Notes: a model not told the origin generated them from the letters alone. Shown: positions 39,627-49,212, numbered from the stretch's first letter. The stretch is 64,000 nt of DNA from Bartonella alsatica (GCF_013388295.1 NZ_CP058235.1:660001-724000); one strand, 5' to 3'. Program-made: numbers and translations.

Positions 39627-40124
39627 ATGACTAAAAAATCATGTGATGTAGCGATTTTAATGGGCAGCCAATCGGATTGGCAAACAATGCGTCATAGTGC
39701 GGATATTTTGACATGTCTTGGTATTTCTCATATTTCGCATATTGTTTCGGCACACCGAACCCCTGAACGACTTTATCAATTTGCCAAAGGAGCAAAAACA
39801 GCAGGTTTTAAAATTTTGATCGCTGGCGCAGGAGGTGCAGCGCATCTTCCTGGTATGCTAGCAGCACTCACTTCCCTTCCTGTTTTTGGCGTTCCAATGC
39901 ACTCACAGTCTTTATCTGGTCAAGATTCTTTATTTTCAATTGTGCAAATGCCAGCAGGGATACCGGTTGGCACGCTAGCGATTGGCAAAGCAGGTGCCAT
40001 TAACGCAGCGCTTTTAGCGGCAGCAGTTATGGCAATTTACGATGATAACCTAGCAAAACGATTACAAGATTGGCGTCAGCAACAAACATCCAGTGTTGCA
40101 CAAACTCCAGTAACTGAGGTTTAA
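39627..40124 (+). CDS. purE: PurE, N5-carboxyaminoimidazole ribonucleotide mutase
   Basis: A 165-residue PurE. Motifs: GSQSDW near the N-terminus, the SAHRTPERL segment, [16 protein letters not shown] and [18 protein letters not shown]. It converts N5-CAIR to CAIR in purine synthesis in the cytoplasm. An AAAAGGA ribosome binding site lies before the ATG. Its stop is one base from the purK start, so the two are coupled, as in most bacteria. Its active-site residues look intact. Confidence 0.95.
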   Translation: MTKKSCDVAILMGSQSDWQTMRHSADILTCLGISHISHIVSAHRTPERLYQFAKGAKTAGFKILIAGAGGAAHLPGMLAALTSLPVFGVPMHSQSLSGQDSLFSIVQMPAGIPVGTLAIGKAGAINAALLAAAVMAIYDDNLAKRLQDWRQQQTSSVAQTPVTEV

Positions 40125-40125
40125 A

Positions 40126-41640
40126 ATGACAAAATCTTCCAGTACATCCTCCACACCAGAGATATCTTCTACCCAGAGCTCATCCCCCACACCAGAGATA
40201 TCTTCTACCCAGAGCTCATCCCCCACACCAGGGATATCTTCTACCCAGAGCACATCCTCCACACCAGAGATATCTTCTACCCAGAGCACATCCTCCACAC
40301 CAGGCATATCTCCCACACCAAGCTCATCCCCCACACCAGGCATATCTCCCACACCAAGCACATCCTCCACACCAGGGATATCTCCCACACCAAGCACATT
40401 CCCCACACCAAGCTCATCCCCCACACCAAGCTCATCCCCCACACCAAGCTCATCCCCCACACCAGAGATATCTTCTACCCAGAGCACATCCTCCACACCA
40501 GGCATATCTCCCACACCAGGCATATCTCCTACACCAAGCACATCCCCCACATCTACTATGTTACCTGCAGGTAGCACAATTGGATTAATAGGCGGAGGAC
40601 AATTGGCACGCATGCTAGCCATAGCGGCAGCAGAATTAGGATTTCGAACGGTTATTTTTTGCCCTGAAACAAATTGCCCAGCTGCACAAACAGCAAACAA
40701 CCACATTGTTGCGCCCTATAATGATTATTTGGCATTAGATCATTTTATTTCTCTGTGTGATGTTGTTACCTATGAGTTTGAAAATCTTTCTCTTGAAATG
40801 GTCCAATATGTAGAAAAAGCCAAAACTGTTTATCCCTCTTCCAAGGCACTGGAAATTACGCAAGATCGACTTTTTGAAAAGCAATTTTTACATGAGCAAG
40901 GTATCCGCACGGCATCGTGGTACGCTGTTAACAATTATCCCTCTCTTCTTTCAGGCCTTTCAGCGTTAGGTGAGCGTGGTCTTTTGAAAACACGTCGTTT
41001 TGGTTATGATGGAAAAAACCAAATGATGCTGAATCATCCTCATGAGCAAGCGCTTAACAAAGCTCTAAGCACTTTTCAGGGACAACCTTTAATTTTGGAA
41101 GAAATTATTCCTTTTTTATCGGAAATTTCTCTTCTTTCGGCACGTACAAAACGAGGAGAACACATTTTTTATGATTGCTCTGAAAATCAGCATAAAAACG
41201 GCATCCTTCATAAATCATTTGTACCCTCTCGTGTTCCGCTTGACGTGCAAAAGACTGCGCAAGAAATAAGCGTAACAATAATGGATGCCTTAAATTATGT
41301 TGGTATTCTTTGCATTGAATTTTTTGTTCTCATAGATGGTTGTCTTTTAGTGAACGAATTGGCGCCTCGTGTTCATAACTCTGGCCATTGGACGCAAAAA
41401 GCGTGTATAACTTCACAGTTTGAACAGCATATCCGAGCTATTTGTGGGCTTCCTTTAGGCAGTACATACCGTCATAGCAATTGTCACATGATTAATCTTC
41501 TTGGCAAGAATCTCAATGATTACAAATATTTTCTTACGCAAGAGCGCACATCAGTCCATTTATATGGGAAAGATACTGTTCAACCAAGCCGTAAAATGGG
41601 GCATATCATCCAATTAACGGGACCAGCCACCAAATTTTAA
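40126..41640 (+). CDS. purK: PurK, N5-CAIR synthetase, with a Ser/Pro/Thr repeat insertion at its N-terminus
   Basis: A 504-residue ATP-grasp enzyme. Residues from about 145 on are a full PurK: GSTIGLIGGGQLARMLA at the start, then the ATP-grasp core (RGLLKTRRFGYDGKNQMML; VNELAPRVHNSGHWT). It makes N5-CAIR from AIR, ATP and bicarbonate. The first four residues (MTKS) are followed by a repeat tract, residues 8-144, of hexapeptides such as SPTPGI and SSTQST. The usual enzyme would start near MLPAGSTIGL, so the tract is inserted between the initiator region and the domain, with the purE-coupled start kept. The catalytic domain has no frameshift. Whether the tract affects the enzyme is unknown. 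Confidence 0.92.
   Translation: MTKSSSTSSTPEISSTQSSSPTPEISSTQSSSPTPGISSTQSTSSTPEISSTQSTSSTPGISPTPSSSPTPGISPTPSTSSTPGISPTPSTFPTPSSSPTPSSSPTPSSSPTPEISSTQSTSSTPGISPTPGISPTPSTSPTSTMLPAGSTIGLIGGGQLARMLAIAAAELGFRTVIFCPETNCPAAQTANNHIVAPYNDYLALDHFISLCDVVTYEFENLSLEMVQYVEKAKTVYPSSKALEITQDRLFEKQFLHEQGIRTASWYAVNNYPSLLSGLSALGERGLLKTRRFGYDGKNQMMLNHPHEQALNKALSTFQGQPLILEEIIPFLSEISLLSARTKRGEHIFYDCSENQHKNGILHKSFVPSRVPLDVQKTAQEISVTIMDALNYVGILCIEFFVLIDGCLLVNELAPRVHNSGHWTQKACITSQFEQHIRAICGLPLGSTYRHSNCHMINLLGKNLNDYKYFLTQERTSVHLYGKDTVQPSRKMGHIIQLTGPATKF
40147..40557 (+). repeat. 18-bp in-frame tandem repeat inside purK
   Basis: About 22-23 units of 18 bases each (hexapeptides of type S-x-T-P-x-[IST]). The units alternate between subtypes such as SPTPGI, SSTQSS and SPTPST. 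Because 18 is a multiple of 3, the reading frame is preserved through the tract. The complementary strand is also open across it, which is an artefact. Confidence 0.93.
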
Positions 41641-43136
41641 CAGTAATAACACTCAACAAAATGCCGCGACACACAATAAACATGCCGCCACACAAAACAT
41701 GCCGCCACACAAAACATGCCGCGACACACAATAAACAAAGGAAGGAGGAACAGAAAAAACAACAAAGCCTTCTAGTCGTATTTTCGCAAGAACAATTTCA
41801 AGGACTTCTTCCCATCTCCCAATGCATTTTTTAAGAAACCGGGCATTTCTTATAAATTCCCAAGTTTTCTCAAAACTTTCCTTCATGGTATAACAATTTT
41901 ACTTTTGGTGTATGAAAAACCCACAATCCCTTTCAGTTTTTCTCCCCTTTTTGTTTAAACTTATCAAGAAATTACAAGTTTAAACTTATCGAGAAATTAC
42001 AAGAATTGATAAGATATCTACTTACAGCACCTCTATACGCCATTGGGTTTTACGGTGCATTCGTATTATGCTTCATACCATCTTGATGCTATTAACGCAT
42101 TTATACGAACATACTTTGTTTGTTCATGATTTCACCAAAATGAGTAGCTTTCTACTTCTTAAACTTCGTGTTCTGCTCACCAAAATTATGCCACCATATC
42201 GGTGCTTAAAGAAATCCTCAAACCTTTGTTGTCATTCACCCCTTGCAAAGGCATCTAACAGCATTTTTTCCTTAAAAACCCTAACAATTTACTTAGTCCT
42301 TTTCCACACTTCACAAATTTCGTCTTTTGCTGCGTACATACGATATTATAAGCGCATAGCATTGCCTTCACGCCCCTTACTTCACTGTAAAAACACATAA
42401 TTTAGCAAAAACAAAACAAGTCTCATTGTATTTGATCAAGAGATGATCATGAAATTTGTAAAGATCCTGCAGCCTTTTACATATGCATATGACAAAAATA
42501 AACCACCACAAAAGTGAAGATATATTTTCAGTTTAGTTGAAGGAGGCTTATTAGCAGCTGATTTGCATCCCCCCTCTTTCAATAACCTGCAGGGATCACC
42601 GCAATAAATAGGTGATTTCCAATAAATAGGTGATTTCAAGGGATATTATGATATTGTTTCATCACTCTAAATAAAATTGGCACATAATAGACTACTTTAA
42701 CGACACAGATATTATTATTGATGACTGAAAAAACACCAAACAATAATGAAAAGTCCTTCCTCACTAGAGTATTCTTATGCGAAGATGTAATTACAAAATT
42801 TAAATTTATCTATTACTGAAACAACCGTATAATCTTATAAGTTTTTGCATAATATTTTCCAAAATTCTAAACAGAGACATGCTCTTTGTTTCAATCTCAT
42901 TATGAAGCTTGAAAGCTAGTATAAACACTCCACAAGCTTTAGCACTACAAACAACACATGACTTAGGATAAATTATAAAAGATCAATAGCCACATAGAAG
43001 TCTTTTTTCATTCTAGTTAATACATTTTCTTGGTTTTTATTTCATAGGAGAGCACACTTCATAAACGACTCTTTAATTAAAAATTGAAAAGCTTTCAGAT
43101 TATCTCATATTTCTCACTTTTTCTTTTCATTTGAGC

Positions 43137-43296
43137 TTTCTTTAAAATTTTCACTTATTCGTTATGCTCATGAAGCGTGTAATGTACCATAGGAATTTTG
43201 TAAGGGATCTTCTCTTGACAAAAAGAATATTTCTTGTTAGAAGCGTCTGAGATTTCTTTAAAATTTTCACTTATTCGTTATGCTCATGAAGCGTGT
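43137..43296. repeat. 44-bp perfect direct repeat, 116 bases apart
   Basis: The sequence starting TTTCTTTAAAATTTTCAC and ending GAAGCGTGT occurs at 43137-43180 and again identically at 43253-43296. The spacer is unrelated. It lies upstream of the rpmJ gene and may include promoter sequence, but I cannot show this. Confidence 0.9.
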
Positions 43297-43420
43297 TGAT
43301 GCATTCGTTTGATTTAGTGATGCATTTTTCTTTTTACGATCACAGTGAAAAAATATGTAATGTAGTGCTAGAATGCTATCGCAATATCATGGCGTAGTAT
43401 TGTAAGAAAGAGTGTTGTTG

Positions 43421-43474
43421 TAGTATTAGGTTAGTGTATAGTATTAGGTTAGTGTATAGTATTAGGTTAGTGTA
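43421..43474. repeat. 18-bp unit repeated three times upstream of rpmJ
   Basis: The unit TAGTATTAGGTTAGTGTA occurs three times in tandem about 80 bases before the rpmJ start. It is within the likely leader or promoter region of rpmJ. Confidence 0.92.
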
Positions 43475-43555
43475 TTGTAGAGTTGAAGTGTGATATTGAG
43501 GTTATAACAATATTGGGGCTATAACATTGTGTTATATGTATAAACGGTGAGTATG

Positions 43556-43681
43556 ATGAAAATTAAAAATTCGCTTAAAGCACTGAGGGATCGCCACCGT
43601 AACAATCGTTTGGTGCGTCGTAAGGGTCGTGTTTATATCCTCAATAAAACGAACCCACGTTTTAGAGCGCGCCAGGGTTGA
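43556..43681 (+). CDS. rpmJ: Ribosomal protein L36 (zinc-independent type)
   Basis: A 41-residue protein, [17 protein letters not shown] at its start and [10 protein letters not shown] at its end. It is the short paralogue of L36 without the Zn-binding Cys residues (C- type), the single form used in many alphaproteobacteria. The start could also be the ATG three bases earlier, as two ATGs are in tandem; I use the second because it matches the family start. The TPR gene begins about 110 bases downstream. Confidence 0.95.
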   Translation: MKIKNSLKALRDRHRNNRLVRRKGRVYILNKTNPRFRARQG

Positions 43682-43792
43682 TAATTTTTGTGTCTGCTTT
43701 TTAGCAGGTAGTTGAACTTTATTTATGTCTTGAAAATTTGTTTTGGGTTGCAGGTCCATTGTTTGATATCTATCGTTTGAGGACTTGTTTTT

Positions 43793-44578
43793 ATGGGTTT
43801 TTTGATTTTTTTAAGAACTCTATGCTTGCGAAGTTTTTGTATTTTCCGGCAAATTTTTTGCATTCTTTGTTTTTTTTTAATTTTTGTAGGCAGTTTTTGT
43901 TCAGTTTCTCCAGGATATGGGCAAAAGCCTCCTTCACTACCTGAAGACGATCCTTCTCCACAACTTCTTTTACCGCTGGATGATCTCATACCCAACGCCC
44001 CTCCTTCAACACCAGCTATACCTGATTCATCTGCAATTATTCTTGAAGATTTAGACTCAAGTCTCCTTTCTTATAGTGACAGGGCTAAACAGCGCAAAGA
44101 GGCGGAAATTTTACGCCTACTCAAAGAATTGAAATTTTGTGCGAATGTTTCTAAAGCCAAAAAGATAAGCGAGCAGCTTCAGCGTTTATGGTCACAATCG
44201 GGTAGTGAGACGATTGATCTATTAATGTCATGGGCTGAAAATGCTATTAATGCGGACAATTATGGCCTTGCTCTTGATTATATTGACAATATCCTCGCTC
44301 TTTTACCCACCTATGCTGAAGCTTGGGTAAGACGTGCCTGGATTCATATTCAACTGAGTGATTTCAAACTTGCCATGCTTGACCTTAACCATGCTTTAGA
44401 ACTTGAACCGCGCAATTACATAGCATTTTTTGCGCTTGGAGTTACCATGGAAGCGACACAGCGTCCACAACTTGCCATCAAAGCTTATAAAAAAGCGCTT
44501 GAATATTATCCGCAAATGCAAAAACTTCAAAAGCGCCTTGAAGTTCTCTTAGAGGAACAATCACCACAATCTCTTTAA
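43793..44578 (+). CDS. TPR-containing exported protein
   Basis: A 261-residue protein. Residues 1-40 are a long hydrophobic export segment. A proline-rich linker with acidic patches follows. The C-terminal part has TPR motifs, as in NYGLALDYIDNILALLPTYA, AEAWVRRAWIHIQLSDFKLA and AIKAYKKALEYYP. TPRs bind partner proteins; the role here is unknown. The ribosome binding site is GAGG but spaced loosely. A tandem duplication of the C-terminal region follows the stop codon, and the second and third copies are out of frame. The end of the original gene may in fact be the third copy. Confidence 0.8.
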   Translation: MGFLIFLRTLCLRSFCIFRQIFCILCFFLIFVGSFCSVSPGYGQKPPSLPEDDPSPQLLLPLDDLIPNAPPSTPAIPDSSAIILEDLDSSLLSYSDRAKQRKEAEILRLLKELKFCANVSKAKKISEQLQRLWSQSGSETIDLLMSWAENAINADNYGLALDYIDNILALLPTYAEAWVRRAWIHIQLSDFKLAMLDLNHALELEPRNYIAFFALGVTMEATQRPQLAIKAYKKALEYYPQMQKLQKRLEVLLEEQSPQSL

Positions 44579-45270
44579 CTTGCTCTTGATTATATTGACA
44601 ATATCCTCGCTCTTTTACCCACCTATGCTTCAAGCTTGGGTAAGACGTGCCTGGATTCATATTCAACTGAGTGATTTCAAACTTGCCATGCTTGACCTTA
44701 ACTATGCTTTAGAACTTGAACCGCGCAATTACATAGCACTTTTTGCGCTTGGAGTTACCATAGAAGCGACAAAGCCACCACAACTTGCCATCAAAGCCTA
44801 TAAAAAAGCGCTTGAATATTATCCGCAAATGCAAAAACTTCAAAAGCGCCTTGAAGTTCTCTTAGAGGAACAATCACCACAATCTCTTTAACTTGCTCTT
44901 GATTATATTGACAATATCCTCGCTCTTTTACCCACCTATGCTTCAAGCTTGGGTAAGACGTGCCTGGATTCATATTCAACTGAGTGATTTCAAACTTGCC
45001 ATGCTTGACCTTAACCATGCTTTAGAACTTGAACCGCGCAATTACATAGCATTTTTTGCGCTTGGAGTTACCATGGAAGCGACACAGCCACCACAACTTG
45101 CCATCAAAGCTTATAAAAAAGCACTTGAATATTATCCGCAAATGCAAAAAATTCAAAAGCGCCTTGAAGTTAAACAAATAGCTTTGAATGAGAAAAACCA
45201 CCCTCTTTCCCCAAGCCCTCCACCAAAGAGACTGGTCCAAGAAACTGCATTGAAATCATTTTATATCTAG
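44579..45270 (+). pseudogene. Two decayed tandem copies of the TPR gene C-terminal region
   Basis: Copies start at 44580 and 44893, repeating the segment that begins at 44268 (step 312-313 bases). Each copy contains one extra base in the segment CCTATGCT-TCAAGC compared with the first, so the frame shifts and the TPR reading stops. The third copy ends with a different tail (codons reading KQIALNEKNHPLSPSPPP), perhaps the original C-terminus. The copies are nearly identical apart from a few substitutions, so the event is recent. Confidence 0.85.
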
Positions 45271-45306
45271 CAGAAAATCACAAACTATTTTATATTAAAA
45301 GAGGGT

Positions 45307-45468
45307 GTTCTGCGCTTCTCGACAGGAAATAACGCATTCCTGAGACCTTAGTGATCTCCAAGGGAGCTGTCCCTGATAAAGCCCGTGGGCTTTTTCATAT
45401 GGCGCCCACCTATTTTGTAGGTTCCCGGGATCAACTTTTTCCATCGGCTGTCGTGGATCATCCTTTTT
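45307..45468 (+). ncRNA. ssrS: 6S RNA
   Basis: The position between the TPR gene and the 5-FTHF cyclo-ligase gene is the standard location of ssrS in Proteobacteria. A closing stem pairs CGACAG (45320-45325) with CTGTCG (45448-45453). The inner part has the alphaproteobacterial blocks GATCTCCAAGGGAGCTGTCCC and GGTTCCCGGGATCAAC. A T-rich run follows near 45462. The RNA binds the housekeeping sigma holoenzyme and is processed with the mRNA downstream. The exact ends are approximate. I judge this from location and motifs, without running a covariance model. Confidence 0.8.
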
Positions 45469-45614
45469 TCGTATAGATACAACAAATGATTCTATACTTT
45501 TTTTAAGTAAAGCAAGTCGCTATTATATTTTTCAAGAGATTCAACAACATTTTGATGGATTAGAAAACTTTATTTGTTGCATTTACGGCAATCTACAGAA
45601 TAATTAACGGGATA

Positions 45615-46223
45615 ATGACAGAAAACTCAAAGTACCCGCAATCTGCTACTTTAATCCGGAAACAGCTACGCCAGAGGGGCCTATTGCATCGTTCTGCCCT
45701 TTCGCCACAAGAACGTGCTGTTTTTTCCCAACGCGCCTGCTTTCACTTGATTCATAGCCTTGAAGAAAAGAAAGAAGATTTTTCACGCCTCATTTTGGCA
45801 GGGTATTGGCCAATCAAATCGGAAATCGATCCCCGTCCTTTATTTAAGGCTATAGCGTTACGTGGTGGACGTTTAGCTTTACCAGCAGTGCTTGATTCTA
45901 CCACTATGGTTTTTCGTGCGTATACCCCAAAGACCGTGTTAGAACCGATGCGTTTTGGAACACTTGGGCCTGGTGCAGAAAATGCAGTTGTTGTACCGAA
46001 CCTTATTATTGTTCCACTTTCAGCGTTTGATAGTCAATGTCACCGTCTTGGCTATGGGGGAGGATATTATGATCGTGTTGTTGAATCTCTTGAAAAGAAA
46101 GGACATCACATTAATTTATTAGGTTTAGGTTTTTCGTGTCAGGAAGTTGAATGCATTCCTCATGCAAAACATGATCTTATTCTGCAAGGAATTTTTACAG
46201 AAAAAGGTTTATTAAAAGGCTAA
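45615..46223 (+). CDS. fau: 5-formyltetrahydrofolate cyclo-ligase
   Basis: A 202-residue enzyme of the YgfA/Fau family. The glycine-rich motif near the C-terminus is RLGYGGGYYDRVVE. The N-terminal region has KQLRQRGLLHRSALSPQERA and the substrate-binding ILAGYWPIKSEIDPRPL. It turns 5-formyl-THF into 5,10-methenyl-THF using ATP. The gene follows 6S RNA, as in many bacteria. No strong ribosome binding site is seen before the ATG (GGGATA is weak). The next gene begins 4 bases after its stop, so they are co-transcribed. The length is normal. Confidence 0.92.
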   Translation: MTENSKYPQSATLIRKQLRQRGLLHRSALSPQERAVFSQRACFHLIHSLEEKKEDFSRLILAGYWPIKSEIDPRPLFKAIALRGGRLALPAVLDSTTMVFRAYTPKTVLEPMRFGTLGPGAENAVVVPNLIIVPLSAFDSQCHRLGYGGGYYDRVVESLEKKGHHINLLGLGFSCQEVECIPHAKHDLILQGIFTEKGLLKG

Positions 46224-46226
46224 AGT

Positions 46227-47063
46227 GTGATTAAAACGCCTATGCGTTTTTTATTTTTAGGCGATATTGTCGGAACATCGGGCTGTATGGCTATTTTTGA
46301 TCAGCTTCCAAAACTGATTAAAAAGTGGCAACTTGATTTTGTTGTCGTAAATGGAGAAAATGCTTCTAGTGGTTTTGGTATCAAGCAGGAGACTTATCAG
46401 GATCTTTTAATAGCAGGTGTTGATGTTGTAACAACTGGCAACCACGCTTTTTCCTGCCAAGAAGCATTTCGTTATGCGAATGTAAGCGATCGTTTTTTAC
46501 GTCCAGCCAATTTTCCAAAAGAAACTCCTGGAAGAGGCTCTGATATTTTTATAGCAAAGAATGGGGCTCGTGTACTTGTTGCAAATCTTTTGGGAAGTGT
46601 TTTTATGCCGTGCAAAGCGGATGATCCCTTTGAAACAGCTGAAAAAATTTTGTTTTCATGTTCTTTGATGGAACAGGCAGACGCAATTATTTTCGACTTT
46701 CACGCAGAAACGACGAGTGAAAAGCAATGTTTTGGGCATTTTCTTGATGGTCGTGTCAGTGTTATTGTAGGAACGCATACCCATGTTCCTACGGCTGACG
46801 CACAGATATTAGAAGGCGGTAGTGCTTATTTGTCAGACGCAGGAATGTGCGGAGATTATAATTCGTCTATAGGCATGGATAAAGAAGAGCCTTTACACCG
46901 ATTTCTTTATAAGAAGAAACAGAATCGTTATGAACCTGCACAAGGACCAGCAACTCTTTGCGGCTTAGCAGTTGAGCTTTCAGACCGCACTGGTTTAGCA
47001 GAGAAAGTTTCGGCGGTGCGGATTGGTCCTCATTTAAAGCCTGAACTTCCAGATTTTTGGTAA
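46227..47063 (+). CDS. ymdB: YmdB family metallophosphoesterase (TIGR00282)
   Basis: A 278-residue protein with a start at GTG (46227); an ATG at 46242 is an alternative, in line with the family start MRFLFLGDIVG. Motifs: FLGDIVG near the N-terminus, NGENASSGFG, TTGNHAF, DFHAETTSEKQ and GTHTHVPTAD. YmdB proteins hydrolyse cyclic nucleotides or phosphodiesters; in Bacillus they affect biofilm and other developmental choices, while the alphaproteobacterial role is unclear. The gene is 4 bases after the cyclo-ligase gene, a conserved arrangement. Metal-binding residues are intact. Confidence 0.93.
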   Translation: MIKTPMRFLFLGDIVGTSGCMAIFDQLPKLIKKWQLDFVVVNGENASSGFGIKQETYQDLLIAGVDVVTTGNHAFSCQEAFRYANVSDRFLRPANFPKETPGRGSDIFIAKNGARVLVANLLGSVFMPCKADDPFETAEKILFSCSLMEQADAIIFDFHAETTSEKQCFGHFLDGRVSVIVGTHTHVPTADAQILEGGSAYLSDAGMCGDYNSSIGMDKEEPLHRFLYKKKQNRYEPAQGPATLCGLAVELSDRTGLAEKVSAVRIGPHLKPELPDFW

Positions 47064-47163
47064 CACTTTTCACATCATTTTATCGGTGCTGCTTTTTGAG
47101 TAGTAGGATTCTTCACGCCTTCCCCAAAGAATCTCTTCAAAGGAGTTTCTGAAGGTAAATCTT

Positions 47164-47600
47164 AAAAAGCGAAATTTTTAAAGCAAATACGCCAAGGAAA
47201 TTTCTGAGAAGAATAATGGAATGGGAAGGATTAGATAGCGAAAAGCTTTTTAAAAACAGCATATTACGAAAAAGTTTTTCTCAAGAAACCACACCAAATA
47301 TCTGCTCTAATAAAGTCACCCACAAGGGCTAACTGCAAAGGCAAAACCTAAAAAGATATCGGCGAAAGAAAAGATATCGGCGAAAGAGCATTAAAAAGCG
47401 AAATCTTTAAAGCAAATACCCCAAGGAAATTTCTGAGAAGAATAATAGAATGGGAAGGATTAGATAGCGAAAAGCTTTTTAAAAACAGCATATTACGAAA
47501 AAGTTTTTCTCAAGAAACCACACCAAGTATCTGCTCTAATAAAGTCACCCACAAGGGCTAACTGCAAAGGCAAAACCTAAAAAGATATCGGCGAAAGAGC
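47164..47600. repeat. 229-bp direct duplication between ymdB and murA
   Basis: The sequence starting AAAAAGCGAAAT at 47164 recurs at 47393. Copies share GAAGGATTAGATAGCGAAAAG, ACAGCATATTACGAAAAAG and the block CAAGAAACCACACC, with a few differences (CCAAATATC / CCAAGTATC). The second copy runs up to the 3' end of murA. A short 18-base unit (AAAAGATATCGGCGAAAG) is repeated inside the junction. Confidence 0.9.
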
Positions 47601-47601
47601 A

Positions 47602-48897
47602 TTAAATTGTTATCCGTTGAATGATAGCGCCACATTGGGCTAATTTTTCTTCCAACCTCTCAAACCCGCGATCAAGATGATAGACGCGGTTAACGATGGT
47701 TTCTCCCTTTGCGGCCAGGGCGGCAATAACAAGAGAGACAGAAGCACGTAAATCGGTAGCCATGACTTGTGCACCTTGTAGATTTTCTGTTCCGTGAATG
47801 GTTGCTGTCTGCCCATCGAGCTTTATGTGAGCACCCAAACGGATGAGTTCCTGAACATGCATGAAACGATTTTCAAAAATTGTTTCTGTAATACGAGAAG
47901 TTCCCTGAGCTCGTGTCATCAGCGCCATGAATTGAGCTTGGAGATCGGTTGGAAAAGCGGGATAAGGACCTGTTTTGATATCCACGGGTATTATTTTTGT
48001 TTGTCGAGGATTTCGTGTAACATAAATTCCGTTAGGTTCTATTTGAATATTGAGTCCGGTTTTTTGAAGAACCTTGAGCACTTTCATAAGATGGTTAGGG
48101 TTTGCATTTTTGAGAAATACAGCACCACCTGTCATAGCAACGGCCATTGCGTATGTTCCGGCTTCGATTCGATCAGCAATAACAGATATTCTAGCGCCTT
48201 TAAGTTTTTTGACGCCCTCAATAGTGAGTGTTGATGTTCCTTCACCCACTATTTTTGCGCCCATAGCGTTGAGTGTTCGAATAAGATTTGCGACTTCTGG
48301 TTCACAAGCAGCATTATCGAGGACAGTTTTTCCCTTTGCCATTGTAGCGGCCATGAGCATAACATGGGTTCCACCGACAGTGACTTTAGGAAAACGGTAG
48401 TGTGCCCCTTTTAATCCCCTTAGAGCTTTAGCATGAACATATCCATTTTCGATGGCGATACGTGCACCTAAAGTTTTGAGTCCTTCGAGAATAAAATCGA
48501 CAGGTCTTGTTCCGATAGCACAACCCCCAGGGAGAGACACGTAGGCTTCCCGGCAACGTGCAACCAGAGGGCCAATCACCCAAAAGCTTGCGCGCATTTT
48601 TTTGACCAATTCGTATGGAGCACGTGTTGTCGTTATTTTTTGAGCAGTAAAATGGATTGTTCTTGAATTCCCATCATCGTTGTTAACTTTTTGCCCATCG
48701 ACAGCATATCCAACCCCATGATTATTGAGGATACGAATAAGCAATTCAACATCGGCCAAATGAGGAACATTATCTAAAGTAAGAGTTTCTTCGGAGAGTA
48801 AAGAAGCAATCATCAGAGGCAGTGCGGCATTTTTTGCCCCTGAGATAGGAATAGTCCCTTTAAGTTTTTTCCCACCAATAATTTGAATAGAATCCAT
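47602..48897 (-). CDS. murA: MurA, UDP-N-acetylglucosamine 1-carboxyvinyltransferase
   Basis: A 431-residue enolpyruvyl transferase. K22-N23 in the SGAKNAALP motif, the catalytic C126 in LPGGCAIGTRPVD, and the RIEAGTYAMAVAM motif are present. It catalyses the first committed step of peptidoglycan synthesis in the cytoplasm. The normal length and motifs suggest an intact essential gene; Cys126 predicts sensitivity to fosfomycin, as usual. The start has AAAGGGAAAAGAG upstream. A short conserved Lys-rich gene lies upstream on the same strand. The 3' end touches the duplicated block described above. Confidence 0.97.
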   Translation of the reverse strand: MDSIQIIGGKKLKGTIPISGAKNAALPLMIASLLSEETLTLDNVPHLADVELLIRILNNHGVGYAVDGQKVNNDDGNSRTIHFTAQKITTTRAPYELVKKMRASFWVIGPLVARCREAYVSLPGGCAIGTRPVDFILEGLKTLGARIAIENGYVHAKALRGLKGAHYRFPKVTVGGTHVMLMAATMAKGKTVLDNAACEPEVANLIRTLNAMGAKIVGEGTSTLTIEGVKKLKGARISVIADRIEAGTYAMAVAMTGGAVFLKNANPNHLMKVLKVLQKTGLNIQIEPNGIYVTRNPRQTKIIPVDIKTGPYPAFPTDLQAQFMALMTRAQGTSRITETIFENRFMHVQELIRLGAHIKLDGQTATIHGTENLQGAQVMATDLRASVSLVIAALAAKGETIVNRVYHLDRGFERLEEKLAQCGAIIQRITI

Positions 48898-49065
48898 AAC
48901 GCTTTATCTCTTTTCCCTTTGAGTTTCCCTTTTCAAAGGTTTTATCCCCTTGAGAAGATATTTTTATAATGATTTCAGAACGAAACCGATGATATTAGAA
49001 CACATCTCAAATATCATAACGAACATTGAGAATTATGGTTGCAAAGATGCCGTAAGAGGCATTTT

Positions 49066-49212
49066 TTAGAACTCTGTTTGCGCTCTTTTTCGACTTTGTT
49101 CTTTTCGACGTTTCAGGTTTTGTCGCAATTGTTGAGCCAGTCTTTCTTGGCGATGTTTTTCTTTTTCATCTTTGTGTTTAATTTTTTCTTGTTTTTGATG
49201 TATTTGTGTCAT
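49066..49212 (-). CDS. Short Lys/Arg-rich conserved protein upstream of murA
   Basis: From the ATG at 49212 (AAAAGG upstream) the frame encodes 48 residues: a highly charged helical protein ending in RLAQQLRQNLKRRKEQSRKR. Short proteins with this RxxAxxLRxNLxRRKxQxR pattern sit near murA in many Rhizobiales. No function is known. An ATG at 49290 extends the frame but has no ribosome binding site. The last two thirds could form one long basic helix. Confidence 0.7.
   Translation of the reverse strand: MTQIHQKQEKIKHKDEKEKHRQERLAQQLRQNLKRRKEQSRKRAQTEF

Larger units (their letters stand above)
41641..43555. other. Gap of 1.9 kb between purK and rpmJ with repeats
   Basis: No gene with a good start was found. 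A minus-strand frame (41653-41886) has a short protein-like N-terminus (MKESFEKTWEFIRNARFLKK) but runs into a repeat; it could be the start of a broken gene. The purK-proximal part has short GC-rich repeats of the type ACATGCCGCCACAC. A 17-base unit is duplicated near 42603-42640. A 44-base direct repeat lies at 43137-43180 and 43253-43296. An 18-base unit is tandemly repeated three times at 43421-43474. Confidence 0.5.

Noticed and set aside
40062..40706. A minus-strand frame of 214 codons over the purK repeat, rich in Gly, Val, Asp and Glu
   Set aside because: It is the complement of an 18-bp in-frame repeat, which opens frames on both strands. No ribosome binding site, and purE-purK are clearly coded on the plus strand.
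42068..42400. A 110-codon plus-strand frame
   Set aside because: Composition is unlike protein of this genome (many Leu, Ser, His, Cys in random order) and no ribosome binding site is present.
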